Shown piece after piece: positions 27,583-37,351 of a DNA stretch of 64,000 bases (position 1 is the first letter of the stretch; the number at the start of each line of letters is the position of its first letter). Origin of the DNA: Enterobacter kobei (GTDB lineage: Bacteria > Pseudomonadota > Gammaproteobacteria > Enterobacterales > Enterobacteriaceae); NCBI RefSeq assembly GCF_001729765.1, contig NZ_CP017181.1:4154001-4218000 (forward strand), read 5' to 3'. The notes below the pieces were generated by a model that worked only from the letters and a program-made list of their open reading frames with translations, made no database searches and was not told the origin of the DNA. The translations under genes and the position numbers were made by a program.

Positions 27583-29877
27583 TTATTTGCGGTTGTCCAA
27601 ATCCAGACGTCGTTTCGCGCGGTTTCTCAGCCAGACAAAGAGCACCGAGCCAACGATACAACCAAATAGCAGCCCTAAAATCGCCAGCAGCGCCGAGTGC
27701 TGATTTGCATACCAAATCACCCGCATTTGCGTTGGCATCTCGCCACTCGGGAACTGCTCACCCACGCGGAAGCTGCGCACGCCGTTCTCATTGGTGATCA
27801 CCGCTGCGTCGCCACGGATCCCGGCGTTAATTTTCGCTGAGGCGAGGTCACCGTGCAGACGTGAGAGCTGCTCGTCATTGCTGCCGATAGCCAGTACCAC
27901 CAGACGATCGTTATTCCACGGTGAACGGAAGCTGACAAACCCGCGCCAAGCTTCGTTGGAGGAGAAGTAGCGGTCGGCTTCCAGCCCGTCTGATGCCCAG
28001 TCCCCTGCTATCCAGCGTTTGATACGCTCCCAGGTCGTTGGCTCACGTACGCCCAACGTCGAGTCGTGCATCACAAACGGCGAGGTATTGAGGATCGCGC
28101 GGTTAAAGTCATGCTGATCCAGGCCCGTGACCGCCAGCACATCGCGGTCGTTTAGCAGTTCAACACCCGCCCCGCCAGTGGGTACGCCGAGCAACACGCG
28201 GTTGCGGCCCAGCGCCGTTCCCGTCGCGTTACCGGAACGTGCCGCCATATCTAAAAGCGTGGCAATCTGCGTTTCAGTCGGTTTTTCCGGCAGCATCAGC
28301 ACCGTTTCCGAATAATCCGCAAGCCGGGTGAACGGGAAGGACGCGCCCACAAAATAAGAGAGGTTCGGCAACAGCGCGAAGTGACGCGTATGGCTGAGAT
28401 CAATCCACGAGTCGTCTTCGATACGGCTCTTAATGTTATTGTTCAGCAGCACGCTACACGGGGCGCTCGCCTTGGGTTGAATGTTGAAGTACAGCGAGAG
28501 CTGGTTGTCGCCATAGATCATGTACGGCTCCAGCGGCATATCAAACTTCTCCTGGCGCGCATCACCGCCAAGCTTATGCCACAACGTTTCCAGCGCCCCC
28601 TGCTTATTCACCGGCAGGTTATGCAGGAAAGTATCGTTCATGGTCATGCTGAGCCACGAACGGTCTTCATCAATCCAGCTTTCCGTCGGGAAACGGTAAC
28701 CAATGTGCAGAGGAATCGTTTCGCCATCCCACAGGAACAGATCCGGTGCCGCACGGAATGCTACGCGCAACGCATCGTGCCACAGCCCCGTGGTGGTCAG
28801 GCTCTGATCTTTACGGATCAGTTCTGACAGTTTTACCGGACGATCGGTAGGGATCCAGCGCGGCGCATCGTAAGGTTTACTCGCCGGGATCGTTTGGGTG
28901 GTGACATCCACCGACGGCGTCTGCATGGCGAAATTGCCACGGGTTAAACGCCATGCCGCCGCACGCAGGCTGGCATCATCTTTACCCACCACCAGCAGCA
29001 GCTTATAAACCGGGTTTGCCGGGTTATCGACCACTTTGAGTAGCGGCTGCTCGGTAGCCGGCAGCGTCAGGCCACCAATTTGCTCGCCCGGATGACCAAT
29101 CAGGATGCCGTTCTTTTCCGGCAAGCGGTCATGATAGGCGGCAAACGACACGCCACGGTAGTCTGCCTGGATCCCCATCCACGATGAGATCAGCGCACTG
29201 GCGCTTAAGGTATCGCCACTGAGCTTCGCCGGGAAAGCCATGGCGATCGCCGCCGGGGTCATTTGCATGCTGTCAAAGAACGGGCGCGGGAAGTGGCTTA
29301 AATCAGCGCCAATGTCCAGTTGCTGCCCTTCCAGCTCGAAACGGGAATCCGCCATGATGGTGACGCGATATTTATCGCTCAGGTCGCGCTGGCACTGCAT
29401 GGCATCGCCATCGTTGATTTTAAAGCTCAGGTTGTTGCTCGACACCATCAGTGCGGAGGGAATATCCAACTGATAACGCGCGGTGTCGCTGTCGGTCACG
29501 GTCAGCGGTACCGTCCCCAGCGGCTGACCATTTAGCATCAACTGCATGGTGGCATTGCGCGCCACCATCGCGGGCGACACTTTCAGGTTCAGTTCAAGGC
29601 GCGCCGTGGTAATCACCTGGTCCACGGGCAGGGTAAAGGAGGCGCCCCCCTGGAACTGACCACCCGTCAGGGAAATCCCTTCCGGGAAACCCATCTGCGC
29701 GAGACTGATGCTGTTAACCACCGAAGGAATAAATACCGGTGCGCCCGGCGGCGGCACGGGTGGCGTCTCCGCCGGCTCGTTTAATTTCAGTAGCGACTCG
29801 ATGGAGGTGTCTTCGGCATGCAGCGGCATCATAAAAAGTGCGCCGACCAGCACAGCCAGTGTTGTCAGACGTTTCAT
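27583..29877 (-). CDS. bcsB: Cellulose synthase periplasmic subunit BcsB
   Basis: 764 residues: a signal peptide (LAVLVGALFMMPLHA), a proline-rich lead, two carbohydrate-binding-like and flavodoxin-like repeats (SFTLPVDQVITTARLELNLK, PVYKLLLVVGKDDASLRAAA), and a C-terminal membrane anchor (ALLAILGLLFGCIVGSVLFV) followed by basic residues. It forms the inner-membrane complex with BcsA and guides cellulose through the periplasm. Its ATG overlaps the end of the bcsA reading frame. Confidence 0.94.
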   Translation of the reverse strand: MKRLTTLAVLVGALFMMPLHAEDTSIESLLKLNEPAETPPVPPPGAPVFIPSVVNSISLAQMGFPEGISLTGGQFQGGASFTLPVDQVITTARLELNLKVSPAMVARNATMQLMLNGQPLGTVPLTVTDSDTARYQLDIPSALMVSSNNLSFKINDGDAMQCQRDLSDKYRVTIMADSRFELEGQQLDIGADLSHFPRPFFDSMQMTPAAIAMAFPAKLSGDTLSASALISSWMGIQADYRGVSFAAYHDRLPEKNGILIGHPGEQIGGLTLPATEQPLLKVVDNPANPVYKLLLVVGKDDASLRAAAWRLTRGNFAMQTPSVDVTTQTIPASKPYDAPRWIPTDRPVKLSELIRKDQSLTTTGLWHDALRVAFRAAPDLFLWDGETIPLHIGYRFPTESWIDEDRSWLSMTMNDTFLHNLPVNKQGALETLWHKLGGDARQEKFDMPLEPYMIYGDNQLSLYFNIQPKASAPCSVLLNNNIKSRIEDDSWIDLSHTRHFALLPNLSYFVGASFPFTRLADYSETVLMLPEKPTETQIATLLDMAARSGNATGTALGRNRVLLGVPTGGAGVELLNDRDVLAVTGLDQHDFNRAILNTSPFVMHDSTLGVREPTTWERIKRWIAGDWASDGLEADRYFSSNEAWRGFVSFRSPWNNDRLVVLAIGSNDEQLSRLHGDLASAKINAGIRGDAAVITNENGVRSFRVGEQFPSGEMPTQMRVIWYANQHSALLAILGLLFGCIVGSVLFVWLRNRAKRRLDLDNRK

Positions 29878-31987
29878 GCGTTGCCCTCCTCCTGGGAAGC
29901 GGCCTGGTCCTGGCTGGCGCGCAAACGGCGATTTTCTCGACGGTCTTTCCAGGTCAGCCAGAAGAGGTCAAACACACAACGCATAATGGTTCCCAACGAA
30001 CGGAACGGGTTGTCCTGAGGTTTCGGTGGGTGAATCCATGCATCCGCACGGGAGAGCACCACGCGCACCAGTTCACGACGGCGGGCGAGCGGGATGTCTT
30101 CAAACATCAGACGAATCGATTCTTCATCCGTGGCGATGGTTTTTACCGGAATGAGGATCGCGCCGGATTGCAGCAGCAGCTCAATCTCTTCAATCTCATC
30201 ATCGAGATGGCGATCATCCGGTGCCACAATACGGCAGCCGCCCATCGACAGGTCAGCGGTATGGCTGCGCGACACCACGCCGCTGGCATGGTGGAGCAGT
30301 ACCGGGATTTCCGCATCAATACGAATGGTTTTGCGCGTCTGTCGGGTTTCGCGCGCAACGGCAATCGCGGCCAACAGAAAGATCAGACTGTACAACCCCC
30401 AACCGACGTTTAGGGCGATAACGCGCGGATCCACGCCAAAGTAGTCATGAGCACAGGCGCGAACGATACCGGCAATCACTCCGGCCGCCAGCAGCAGGGC
30501 GATAATCAAATGCGGGCGCACCACGCTAAAATCAAAGTACCCCACGTCCAGCAGCGCACCCTTGTCGGTCACGTTGAATTTGCCGCGTTTCGGGAAAAAC
30601 ATCGTCACCACAGTCGGCAATGCAATGTGGAAGGCCAGCACCAGGTCGTAGATCTCCCCCAGAAGCTATAGCGATGCCGCCCGTTCATGCGCGAGTTGAC
30701 GTAAATCGCGAGGAACAGATGCGGGAGCGCATAGGCGAAAACCAGGCTCGCTGAGGAGTGAATGATGTTCAGGTTAAACAACAGATAGGCCAGCGGCGCG
30801 GTCAAAAACGCAATACGCGGCAGCGCGAACTGGTAGTAAAGCATGGCGCTCAGATAGCACAGGCGCTGTTGGATAGTCAGGCCGCGACCAAACAGCGGGT
30901 TATCCAGACGGAAAATCTGCGTCATCCCACGCGCCCAGCGGGTACGCTGGATAACGTGCAGCACCAGACGTTCAGTCGCCAGACCGGCAGCCAGTGGGAT
31001 ATCCAGGAATGCCGAGCCCCAACCACGGCGCTGCAACTTGAGTGCGGTGTGAGCATCTTCGGTAACGGTTTCTACGGCAAAACCGCCAATCTCTTCCAGC
31101 GCGCTACGGCGAATCACCGCACAGGAGCCGCAAAAAAAGGTGGCGTTCCAGTTGTCGTTGCCCTGCTGAATCGGTCCGTAGAACAGCGACCCTTCGTTAG
31201 GGATGTTACGTCCAACGGAGAGGTTACGCTCGAACGGGTCCGGCGAGTAGAAATAGTGCGGTGTCTGCACCAGCGCCAGTTTCGGATCTTTCAGGAAACC
31301 ACCCACCGTCGCCTGCAGGAAGATGCGTGTCGCAACGTGGTCGCAGTCGAACACGGTAATCAACTCACCCTGCGTCAGCTTCATGGCGTGGTTGAGGTTA
31401 CCGGCTTTGGCGTGATTGTTGTCGTTACGCGTGATGTACCCGACGCCAACGTCTGCGGCAAAAACAGCAAACTCGCGGCGTTTGCCGTCATCCAGCAGGT
31501 AGATATTCATCTTATCGCTAGGATAATCAATGCATTGCGCCGCCAGCACCGTATCACGCACCACATCCAGTGGTTCGTTATAGGTAGGAATATAGACATC
31601 CACCGTCGGCCACTGGGTCATATCATCCGGCAGCGGCACAATTTCGCGTTTTAACGGCCAGACCGTCTGCAGATAGCTCAGCAGCAACATGACCCAGACG
31701 TAGACCTCCGCCAGAAACAGCCCCATCCCAAGAATGGTTTCAATTTCGGAATTAAAATGCAGGGTTTGCGTCAGGCGGAAATACATATAGCGCGTCGATA
31801 ATAAAATCGACATGACCACCATAATGACAGACACACTGCGTTTTTTGCTAAACCCCATTAAAAACAGCACACCGATACTGAGCAGACCAAAAATATACTG
31901 TTTCTGGCTGTCCATAGGCGTAATGATGACCAGCAGCGCAACAGGTAGCATTGCCAGTACCAGCAAAACATAAAGGAACTTTTTCAT
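29874..31987 (-). pseudogene. bcsA: Cellulose synthase catalytic subunit BcsA, frameshifted
   Basis: The upstream frame (31987 to 30605) carries the membrane helices and GT2 core: VDVYIPTYNEPLDVVRDT, YLLDDGKRREF, TVFDCDHVA, TVTEDAH and QRTRWARGMTQIF. It should continue after RHRYSFWG as EIYDLVLAFHIALPTVV, but that lies in the next frame (30641 to 29874). That second frame holds more helices and the PilZ domain (RQTRKTIR, DLSMGGC), which binds cyclic di-GMP. One base is missing in a C run on the plus strand at 30656-30660 (five, six expected). Repaired, the protein has about 704 residues. Without the fix there is no PilZ and no exit helices, so no cellulose unless the deletion is an error or reversible. 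Confidence 0.88.
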
Positions 31988-32004
31988 AGGTTGCCCTGCG
32001 CGAA

Positions 32005-32808
32005 TTAGAAGCCAGACATTTTCGGTTTACTGTGAACCGTGCCGTCTCCGATTTTTACGCCTAAGATTCCGGCGACTCTTTTTGCAATGAGTTCGATATC
32101 GAATGCAGCGGCGGATGCAGGACTAAAGTCGAAAACCGACTGCTGCGAGGCATTCGCTTCTATGACGCTTTCATCACGATGAATAACGCCTAAAAGTTGA
32201 TTACCTAATTTCTGTTCCATAAATGCGGTGACATCCCGGCTGACCTGACGACGGTTGTCGCTCTGGTTGAGCACGAAGTAATGGCCCGCTTTTCGATTGA
32301 GGACATCCCCGGTCAGACGGTGATTTTCAACGTGAGGCAACAGGGAAAGAGAGGCGGTATCTGCCTGCATGATGACCAGATGCAGATCGGCCAGGCGCGA
32401 CATGGCTTTCAATGCAGCAGAGGGACCGGGAGGAAAATCGGCCACAATGATCAGGCCCGGATAATTCAGCAACGTGTTGAGGCCACGAATCAGAAAATGT
32501 TCGTCATTCGTCAGACGTTCTTCAAATACCAGGCGTTGATCTTCGCTGGCTTCGCCATAAGGCAACACAAAGATATTCCCGCCTGCGGTCAATACGAACT
32601 GACTCCAGTCCGAGGACTCGGCTGATTTGGCGACATAACCGCGCTCGTCAGACAGCGGCACGCCAAAGTGCAGACGCAGTGCGTTCTGCACGTCAAAATC
32701 CAGCGCCAGGACCTTACTGCCAGAACGCGCAAGGGCGTAAGCCAGATTAGCCGTGAGCGTCGTTTTCCCAACACCACCCTTCGGTGAACAAACACAAATC
32801 AACGGCAT
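32005..32808 (-). CDS. bcsQ: Cellulose biosynthesis protein BcsQ (ParA/MinD-like ATPase)
   Basis: 267 residues. The deviant Walker A motif CSPKGGVGKTTLTANLAYAL, LALDFDVQNALRLHFGV and DFPPGPSAALKAMSRLADL mark a SIMIBI-class ATPase of the BcsQ/YhjQ type. It is needed for polar localisation of cellulose synthase in relatives. ATG 32808 overlaps the end of bcsO by ten bases; bcsA follows after 17 bases. Confidence 0.92.
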   Translation of the reverse strand: MPLICVCSPKGGVGKTTLTANLAYALARSGSKVLALDFDVQNALRLHFGVPLSDERGYVAKSAESSDWSQFVLTAGGNIFVLPYGEASEDQRLVFEERLTNDEHFLIRGLNTLLNYPGLIIVADFPPGPSAALKAMSRLADLHLVIMQADTASLSLLPHVENHRLTGDVLNRKAGHYFVLNQSDNRRQVSRDVTAFMEQKLGNQLLGVIHRDESVIEANASQQSVFDFSPASAAAFDIELIAKRVAGILGVKIGDGTVHSKPKMSGF

Positions 32809-33386
32809 GAAGCGATCCTTTCTAGCAAAGATTGTAAAGGTTGGTTTTTTTCTACGGTGGGTTTTGCTTCTGGCGCTTTCGTTGCAAACAGCCGGGAATA
32901 ATCAGCAGGCGCTGTCGCAGACGGAGCAGGTGCGGTGGTGGTCGTTGGTACAACCGGGTTAGCCGCCGGTTGGGCAGAAGGCGCAACGGGTGCCGCCGAT
33001 TGCGATGCAAGTTGTCCGGCAACTTCACGGAAAATAGACGGGGCGGTCACCGCCGGTAAGTCTGTGTCGACAGGAGGAAGAACGCTTTCGGTGCTGGTTT
33101 CGGTGCTGGTTTCGGCGCTTTCAATACTGTCGATAGTATCGATACTTTCGACGCGCTCATGACGTTCGTCGCTCGCGAAGACATCCGGGGCGACAGCCTG
33201 CGGTTGCGGCAGCGAAACGTGACCACCCATCGCCAGTTTAGACTCCTCTGTTGCAGGAGCTAGCTGATTCATGATCGCCCAACTTCCATGGTCAGGAGAG
33301 AGGTTCTGCGCCGACAGATCCTTGAATTCGTATTTTTGGTTGCGGGTCTTATCCTTAAACCTCTGCAAATCATCATAATGGTTCAT
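32799..33386 (-). CDS. bcsO: Cellulose biosynthesis protein BcsO
   Basis: 195 residues from MNHYDDLQRFKDKT; an in-frame ATG four codons earlier (33398) is an alternative. The short conserved N-terminus is followed by an acidic and then Pro/Ala/Thr-rich middle with tandem TSTE/SAET units, and a C-terminal PLQSLLERI helix. BcsO is a poorly characterised, low-complexity protein found at the head of operons containing bcsD, and thought to be cytosolic. It opens the operon here. Confidence 0.85.
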   Translation of the reverse strand: MNHYDDLQRFKDKTRNQKYEFKDLSAQNLSPDHGSWAIMNQLAPATEESKLAMGGHVSLPQPQAVAPDVFASDERHERVESIDTIDSIESAETSTETSTESVLPPVDTDLPAVTAPSIFREVAGQLASQSAAPVAPSAQPAANPVVPTTTTAPAPSATAPADYSRLFATKAPEAKPTVEKNQPLQSLLERIASCR

Positions 33387-33398
33387 AGCTATACTCAT

Positions 33399-33563
33399 GA
33401 TTTACAAAATAAACTATATACCCACCACCTACATAACCTGAGCGATCAGTTATTGGTAGATTCGTTTTATAATTAGGCTGCTCGCCTGTTGTGTGGGTAC
33501 GTAGATGCTTTGGCTATTAACAATTCGCCTTATTATCGCGTGATTAAATTACACCAGTGCTAA
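33399..33563. other. Region upstream of bcsO
   Basis: About 165 AT-rich bases separate bcsO from the left end of the deleted IS5-type copy. The bcs promoter should lie here or have been displaced by the insertion. I see no strong -35/-10 pair that I would call. Confidence 0.4.
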
Positions 33564-34449
33564 GGAAGGTGCGAATAAGCGGGGAAATTCTTCTCGGCTG
33601 ACTCAGTCATTTCATTTCTTCATGTTTGAGCCGATTTTTTCTCCCGTAAATGCCTTGAATCAGCCTATTTAGACCGTTTCTTCGCCATTTAAGGCGTTAT
33701 CCCCAGTTTTTAGTGAGATCTCTCCCACTGACGTATCATTTGGTCCGCCCGAAACAGGTTGGCCAGCGTGAATAACATCGCCAGTTGGTTATCGTTTTTC
33801 AGCAACCCCTTGTATCTGGCTTTCACGAAGCCGAACTGTCGCTTGATGATGCGAAATGGGTGCTCCACCTTGGCCCGGATGCTGGCTTTCATGTATTCGA
33901 TGTTGATGGCCGTTTTGTTCTTGGTCGAGCTGGGTGCCTCAATGATGGTGGCATCGACCAAGGTGCCTTGAGTCATCATGACGCCTGCTTCGGCCAGCCA
34001 GCGATTGATGGTCTTGAACAATTGGCGGGCCAGTTGATGCTGCTCCAGCAGGTGGCGGAAATTCATGATGGTGGTGCGGTCCGGCAAGGCGCTATCCAGG
34101 GATAACCGGGCAAACAGACGCATGGAGGCGATTTCGTACAGAGCATCTTCCATCGCGCCATCGCTCAGGTTGTACCAATGCTGCATGCAGTGAATGCGTA
34201 GCATGGTTTCCAGCGGATAAGGTCGCCGGCCATTACCAGCCTTGGGGTAAAACGGCTCGATGACTTCCACCATGTTTTGCCATGGCAGAATCTGCTCCAT
34301 GCGGGACAAGAAAATCTCTTTTCTGGTCTGACGGCGCTTACTGCTGAATTCACTGTCGGCGAAGGTAAGTTGATGACTCATGATGAACCCTGTTCCATGG
34401 CTCCAGATGACAAACATGATCTCATATCAGGGACTTGTTCGCACCTTCC
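33564..34449 (-). mobile_element. IS5-type element with a 309-bp internal deletion
   Basis: Ends GGAAGGTGCGAATAAG (from 33564) and CTTGTTCGCACCTTCC (to 34449), flanked by the 4-bp duplication CTAA (33560-33563 and 34450-34453), prove a genuine insertion. It is 886 bp, versus 1196 bp for the sibling copy at 38448. The missing 309 bp are bounded in the full copy by a 10-bp direct repeat, TTTGTTCTTG, of which one copy remains at 33914-33923. Confidence 0.92.
33710..34381 (-). pseudogene. IS5-type transposase lacking its catalytic core
   Basis: 223 residues from [19 protein letters not shown] at 34381, in frame throughout. It jumps from [17 protein letters not shown] straight to [20 protein letters not shown]. 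The 103 residues lost include the second catalytic Asp (SADAGYQGA in the sibling copy). The first Asp and the final Glu region remain. It should be inactive but could still bind IS ends. Confidence 0.85.
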
Positions 34450-34453
34450 CTAA

Positions 34454-34711
34454 CACGCTGTTTATTTCTAGCAAATATATAAATTTCACCTGTACACATG
34501 CTATCTTTTTTTTCCCAAAAAATCATTAAAGTAGTTAATAGCAACTCATTACGTTGAACATCAACCTAAGAATCAACTTAATGTGGATAACTAACACAAA
34601 AAACCAAATAATACACGGCATGCAGGGTTTTACACCAGTATGAATAGTGAGCGATTTAATTATTGGTTACCTACTGAAATATATAGAAATACTTATTTCA
34701 TTTAGAACCGG
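34454..34711. other. AT-rich gene-free stretch between IS5-type copy and IS1
   Basis: About 260 bases, strongly AT-rich, with no reading frame of note. It is probably the remaining far-upstream part of the bcs region, cut off by IS1 at 34712. Confidence 0.4.
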
Positions 34712-34726
34712 GGTAATGACTCCAAC

Positions 34727-35230
34727 TTACTGATAGTGTTTTATGTTCAGATAATGCCCGATGACCTTGTCATGCAGCTCCACCGATTTTGAGAACGACA
34801 GTGACTTCCGTCCCAGCCTTGCCAGATGTTGTCTCAGATTCAGGTTATGCCGCTCAATTCGCTGAGTGTAACGCTTGCTGATTACGTGCAGCTTTCCCTT
34901 CAGGCGGGATTCATACAGCGGCCAGCCATCCGTCATCCATACCACGACCTCAAAGGCCGACAGCAGGCTCAGAAGACGCTCCAGTGTGGCCAGAGTGCGT
35001 TCACCGAAGACGTGCGCCACAACCGTCCTCCGTATCCTGTCATACGCGTAAAACAGCCAGCGCTGACGTGATTTAGCACCGACGTAGCCCCACTGTTCGT
35101 CCATTTCAGCGCAGACAATCACATCACTGCCCGGCTGTATGCGCGAGGTTACCGACTGCGGCCTGAGTTTTTTAAGTGACGTAAAATCGTGTTGAGGCCA
35201 ACGCCCATAATGCGGGCGGTTGCCCGGCAT
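34727..35230 (-). CDS. insB: IS1 transposase InsB frame
   Basis: 167-residue frame carrying the DDE core ([31 protein letters not shown]). The active protein is the InsA-B' fusion made by -1 frameshifting on A6C (complement GTTTTTT at 35167-35173). Intact. Confidence 0.93.
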   Translation of the reverse strand: MPGNRPHYGRWPQHDFTSLKKLRPQSVTSRIQPGSDVIVCAEMDEQWGYVGAKSRQRWLFYAYDRIRRTVVAHVFGERTLATLERLLSLLSAFEVVVWMTDGWPLYESRLKGKLHVISKRYTQRIERHNLNLRQHLARLGRKSLSFSKSVELHDKVIGHYLNIKHYQ

Positions 35231-35424
35231 CCAACACCATTCATGGCCATATCAATGATTTTCTGGTGTGTACCGGGCTGAGAGGCGGTGTAAGTGAACT
35301 GTAGCTGCCATGTTTTACGGCAGTGAGAGCAGAGATAGCGCTGATGTCCGGCAGTACTTTTACCGTTACGCACCACGCCTTCAGTAGCTGAGCAGGAGGG
35401 ACAACTGATGGAGATGGAAGCCAC
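35149..35424 (-). CDS. insA: IS1 repressor InsA
   Basis: 91 residues with the zinc-finger-like start ([30 protein letters not shown]) and helix-turn-helix ([20 protein letters not shown]). It binds the IS1 ends and represses; it is also the front of the fusion transposase. Confidence 0.94.
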   Translation of the reverse strand: MASISISCPSCSATEGVVRNGKSTAGHQRYLCSHCRKTWQLQFTYTASQPGTHQKIIDMAMNGVGCRATARIMGVGLNTILRHLKNSGRSR

Positions 35425-35479
35425 GGGAGCACCTCAAAAACACCATCGTACACTAAATCAGTAAGTTGGCACCATTACC

Positions 35480-36117
35480 CGATTTCATAAAGATGTGGCT
35501 TACTATCGTGTAATGAAAATTAGCATTGAATCTTGATTACCATCGGGCATTGCTCAATGAATTACACACAATTTGGTTCAAACAATACTAAAAATTTTTT
35601 CAGCCTTTTTAAAATGCTGATCTCGATTCAAACCCGCACCAGCCACGGCTTTGCTGGTTTTTCTTTGTCTGCCGCCTATCGCGCCACTTGATCTTTCCGC
35701 CTCACACAAAATAAAAAATTTCCTTATTTATCTGTTGGTTACGATTTTCGTTAGATCCTACGCAGATCCCTAAAACTGAAAAACACTGAAATTCTTTTCA
35801 ATCTTTTCAGTTCTGGTTTTCCGCAAAGCCGCCAGCTCTGGCGCGGTCTGGCGGTGCGGTTTGAAGAAAAATAAAACTGAAAAATTTTTATGATCCAAAA
35901 ACCGCAGGCGGGTGCCGGTGTAGTGCGATTTTGGTCTGCGAAAGATTTTTTTGGCCATGCTGTGACGCGCCAGCGCCCTGCTGTGCGCACGATCTGTTTT
36001 AAGGGTGGCTCTGAGTGCCTTAAAAGGCTGAACGCGGCAGAGCGCCGCTGGCAGCGCGTAGCGATAGCCGCTTGTGATGTAAGAAAAGAGATATCCCCGC
36101 CAGGGGATGAAGGGCAT
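35480..36117. other. Gene-free edge of the prophage remnant
   Basis: Some 640 bases without a convincing frame on either strand. It contains a plus-strand terminator (35638-35665), an AT-rich part and then GC-rich text with direct and inverted words such as TTTTCAGTT and CAGCGCC. Its borders are IS1 and the phage tail-gene terminator. Confidence 0.4.
35638..35665 (+). terminator. Intrinsic terminator
   Basis: ACCAGC (35638-35643) pairs with GCTGGT (35653-35658), with an inner GCC/GGC extension, followed by TTTTTCTTT. Plus-strand orientation; its gene is no longer present. Confidence 0.65.
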
Positions 36118-36140
36118 AAAAAAACCCGCTTTCGCGGGTT
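36118..36140 (-). terminator. Intrinsic terminator of the phage tail fragment
   Basis: AACCCGC (36123-36129) and GCGGGTT (36134-36140) pair around TTTC. On the minus strand the stem is followed by seven T. It sits 16 bases beyond the stop of the baseplate-like pseudogene. Confidence 0.85.
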
Positions 36141-36155
36141 ATGTTCTGGACAGGT

Positions 36156-36991
36156 TTACTTGCCAATCACCGGGGAGTATTTGCCGTTCAGCGTGTCCGC
36201 TTTCGTTCCGGTGTTCCGTATGGCTCCCGCGTTGGTCGGTGCTCCCGTATTGCTGTGCGTGTGGCTTGCCGTTTGCTCTGCCAGCTCTTTCACCACGTCG
36301 AGCGTGTCGAGCATCAGCTGCGCCACGTTGATTGTGCCAGAGTCAATCCACACTACCGGGGCAATAATCTGCTGTTGCACGACCGCCACGCTTTTGCGTA
36401 TCTGCCCAATTTTCTCGATCGGGTCTTTACCCGTTGTGACTGTCTGACTCCCGGCAATGTCTGCTTCATCATTGCCGCCGATACTCGCCACACGGTTATT
36501 CACTGCCTGGCTGTAATCCTCCGTGCATACCTGCTGAATGGCTCCGGTCAGTAGTGTGGACGTGCCCAGCACGGTAATTTTATCCGTAGCCTTACCGTGG
36601 TTTCGCGGCTGACCAGCTCCCGCTGTTCCGAAGCGGCCTTAACAACCCGCGCCATTGAGGTTTCACTGATCGTCTGGTCTGTCTGCCTCACCCAGTCACC
36701 CGCCAGGGTGACGCGCTGAGACACTTCCGCACGCTGCTGTTGCAGCTGCTCGCCAGGCTGGATATCCGGTAAGCTGGGTCCCTCCGGTACGGTCTGCCGC
36801 ACAAAGGGTTTACCCGGCCTTCCGCCAGTAAAAGCAATTTCAACCAGTGTCCCTTCAGGTGGAAACTGGTACATCCCGGAATCGTTACCCGCCATAGGAA
36901 CCGGCAGAGGCACAGCTGAGTAAGCAGGCGTGTCTTTATCCGGGTTCCAGACTGTCACGCCGCCAGTCAGCGGTCGACCAGCCCAAGACAA
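36156..36991 (-). pseudogene. Phage baseplate/spike (gpV-like) protein, frameshifted
   Basis: The upstream frame (36991 to 36548) holds an OB-fold-like segment, GMYQFPPEGTLVEIAFTGGR and PGKPFVRQTVPEGP, then a helical linker ending RELVSRETTV. It should continue as KATDKITVLGTSTLLTGAIQ, which lies in a second frame running to 36156. A single base is missing near 36585. The repeated polar C-terminal part (TASHTHSNTGAPTNAG) fits a tail spike. The 5' end is joined to a spanin-like fragment by a deletion. Exact phage family uncertain. Confidence 0.6.
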
Positions 36992-37031
36992 ACACCAGCG
37001 AAACCAATACCTGCCACAGGCCGTTTGTCAT
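36936..37031 (-). pseudogene. Rz-like spanin, N-terminal fragment
   Basis: ATG at 37031 overlaps the stop of the endopeptidase gene. The 31 codons read MTNGLWQVLVSLVFVLGWST and ADWRRDSLEPG, then stop. The signal-anchor helix followed by charged residues is how phage i-spanins start. The remaining 100 or so residues are deleted and replaced by the baseplate gene. Confidence 0.5.
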
Positions 37032-37351
37032 CAGCGCATCCCGTTATGTTCCAGGCTGAAGTGATTACCAGCCGGACGGGATTTGAAACGCCCGCCCCAC
37101 GTTCCGCCCAGCGATTCCCAGTATTCACCCAGCGGCAGATAATCAGCCGTGTCCGTTTTGTACTGGCCATTCACGTACAGGTTAAAATCCACGGCCAGAC
37201 GCTGTGTGTGCAGACTGTTGGTGATACCGCTGCCTTTTTTAGCGTTCAGCGCCGCCTGTTCCGGCGTACGGTACGCCTCGCCAAAAGTCAGGCGATAGCA
37301 ATGCTCTTCAGCCCAGTGGATCAGAATGGGCACCATCACGGTAACCCTCAC
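37031..37351 (-). CDS. Phage M15-family peptidoglycan peptidase (endolysin), N-terminus shortened
   Basis: 106 residues: HWAEEHCYRLTFGEAYRTPE, GSGITNSLHTQRLAVDFNLY with the zinc-binding H-x6-D, and AGNHFSLEHNGMR with the last metal-ligand His. These are the D-Ala-D-Ala/L-Ala-D-Glu endopeptidases used for phage lysis. Relatives usually have 15-30 more residues before this point. Here the GTG start overlaps the cII stop, suggesting a deletion junction. It may still fold, but expression is doubtful. Confidence 0.65.
   Translation of the reverse strand: MRVTVMVPILIHWAEEHCYRLTFGEAYRTPEQAALNAKKGSGITNSLHTQRLAVDFNLYVNGQYKTDTADYLPLGEYWESLGGTWGGRFKSRPAGNHFSLEHNGMR

Larger units (their letters stand above)
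34712..35479 (-). mobile_element. IS1, complete
   Basis: Exactly 768 bp, with IS1 ends GGTAATGACTCCAACTTACT (from 34712) and the complement of GGTAATGGTGCCAACTTACT (to 35479). The flanks TAGAACCGG and CGATTTCAT do not match, so the usual 8-9 bp duplication is missing. IS1 therefore marks a deletion or rearrangement end between the bcs side and the prophage. Confidence 0.93.
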
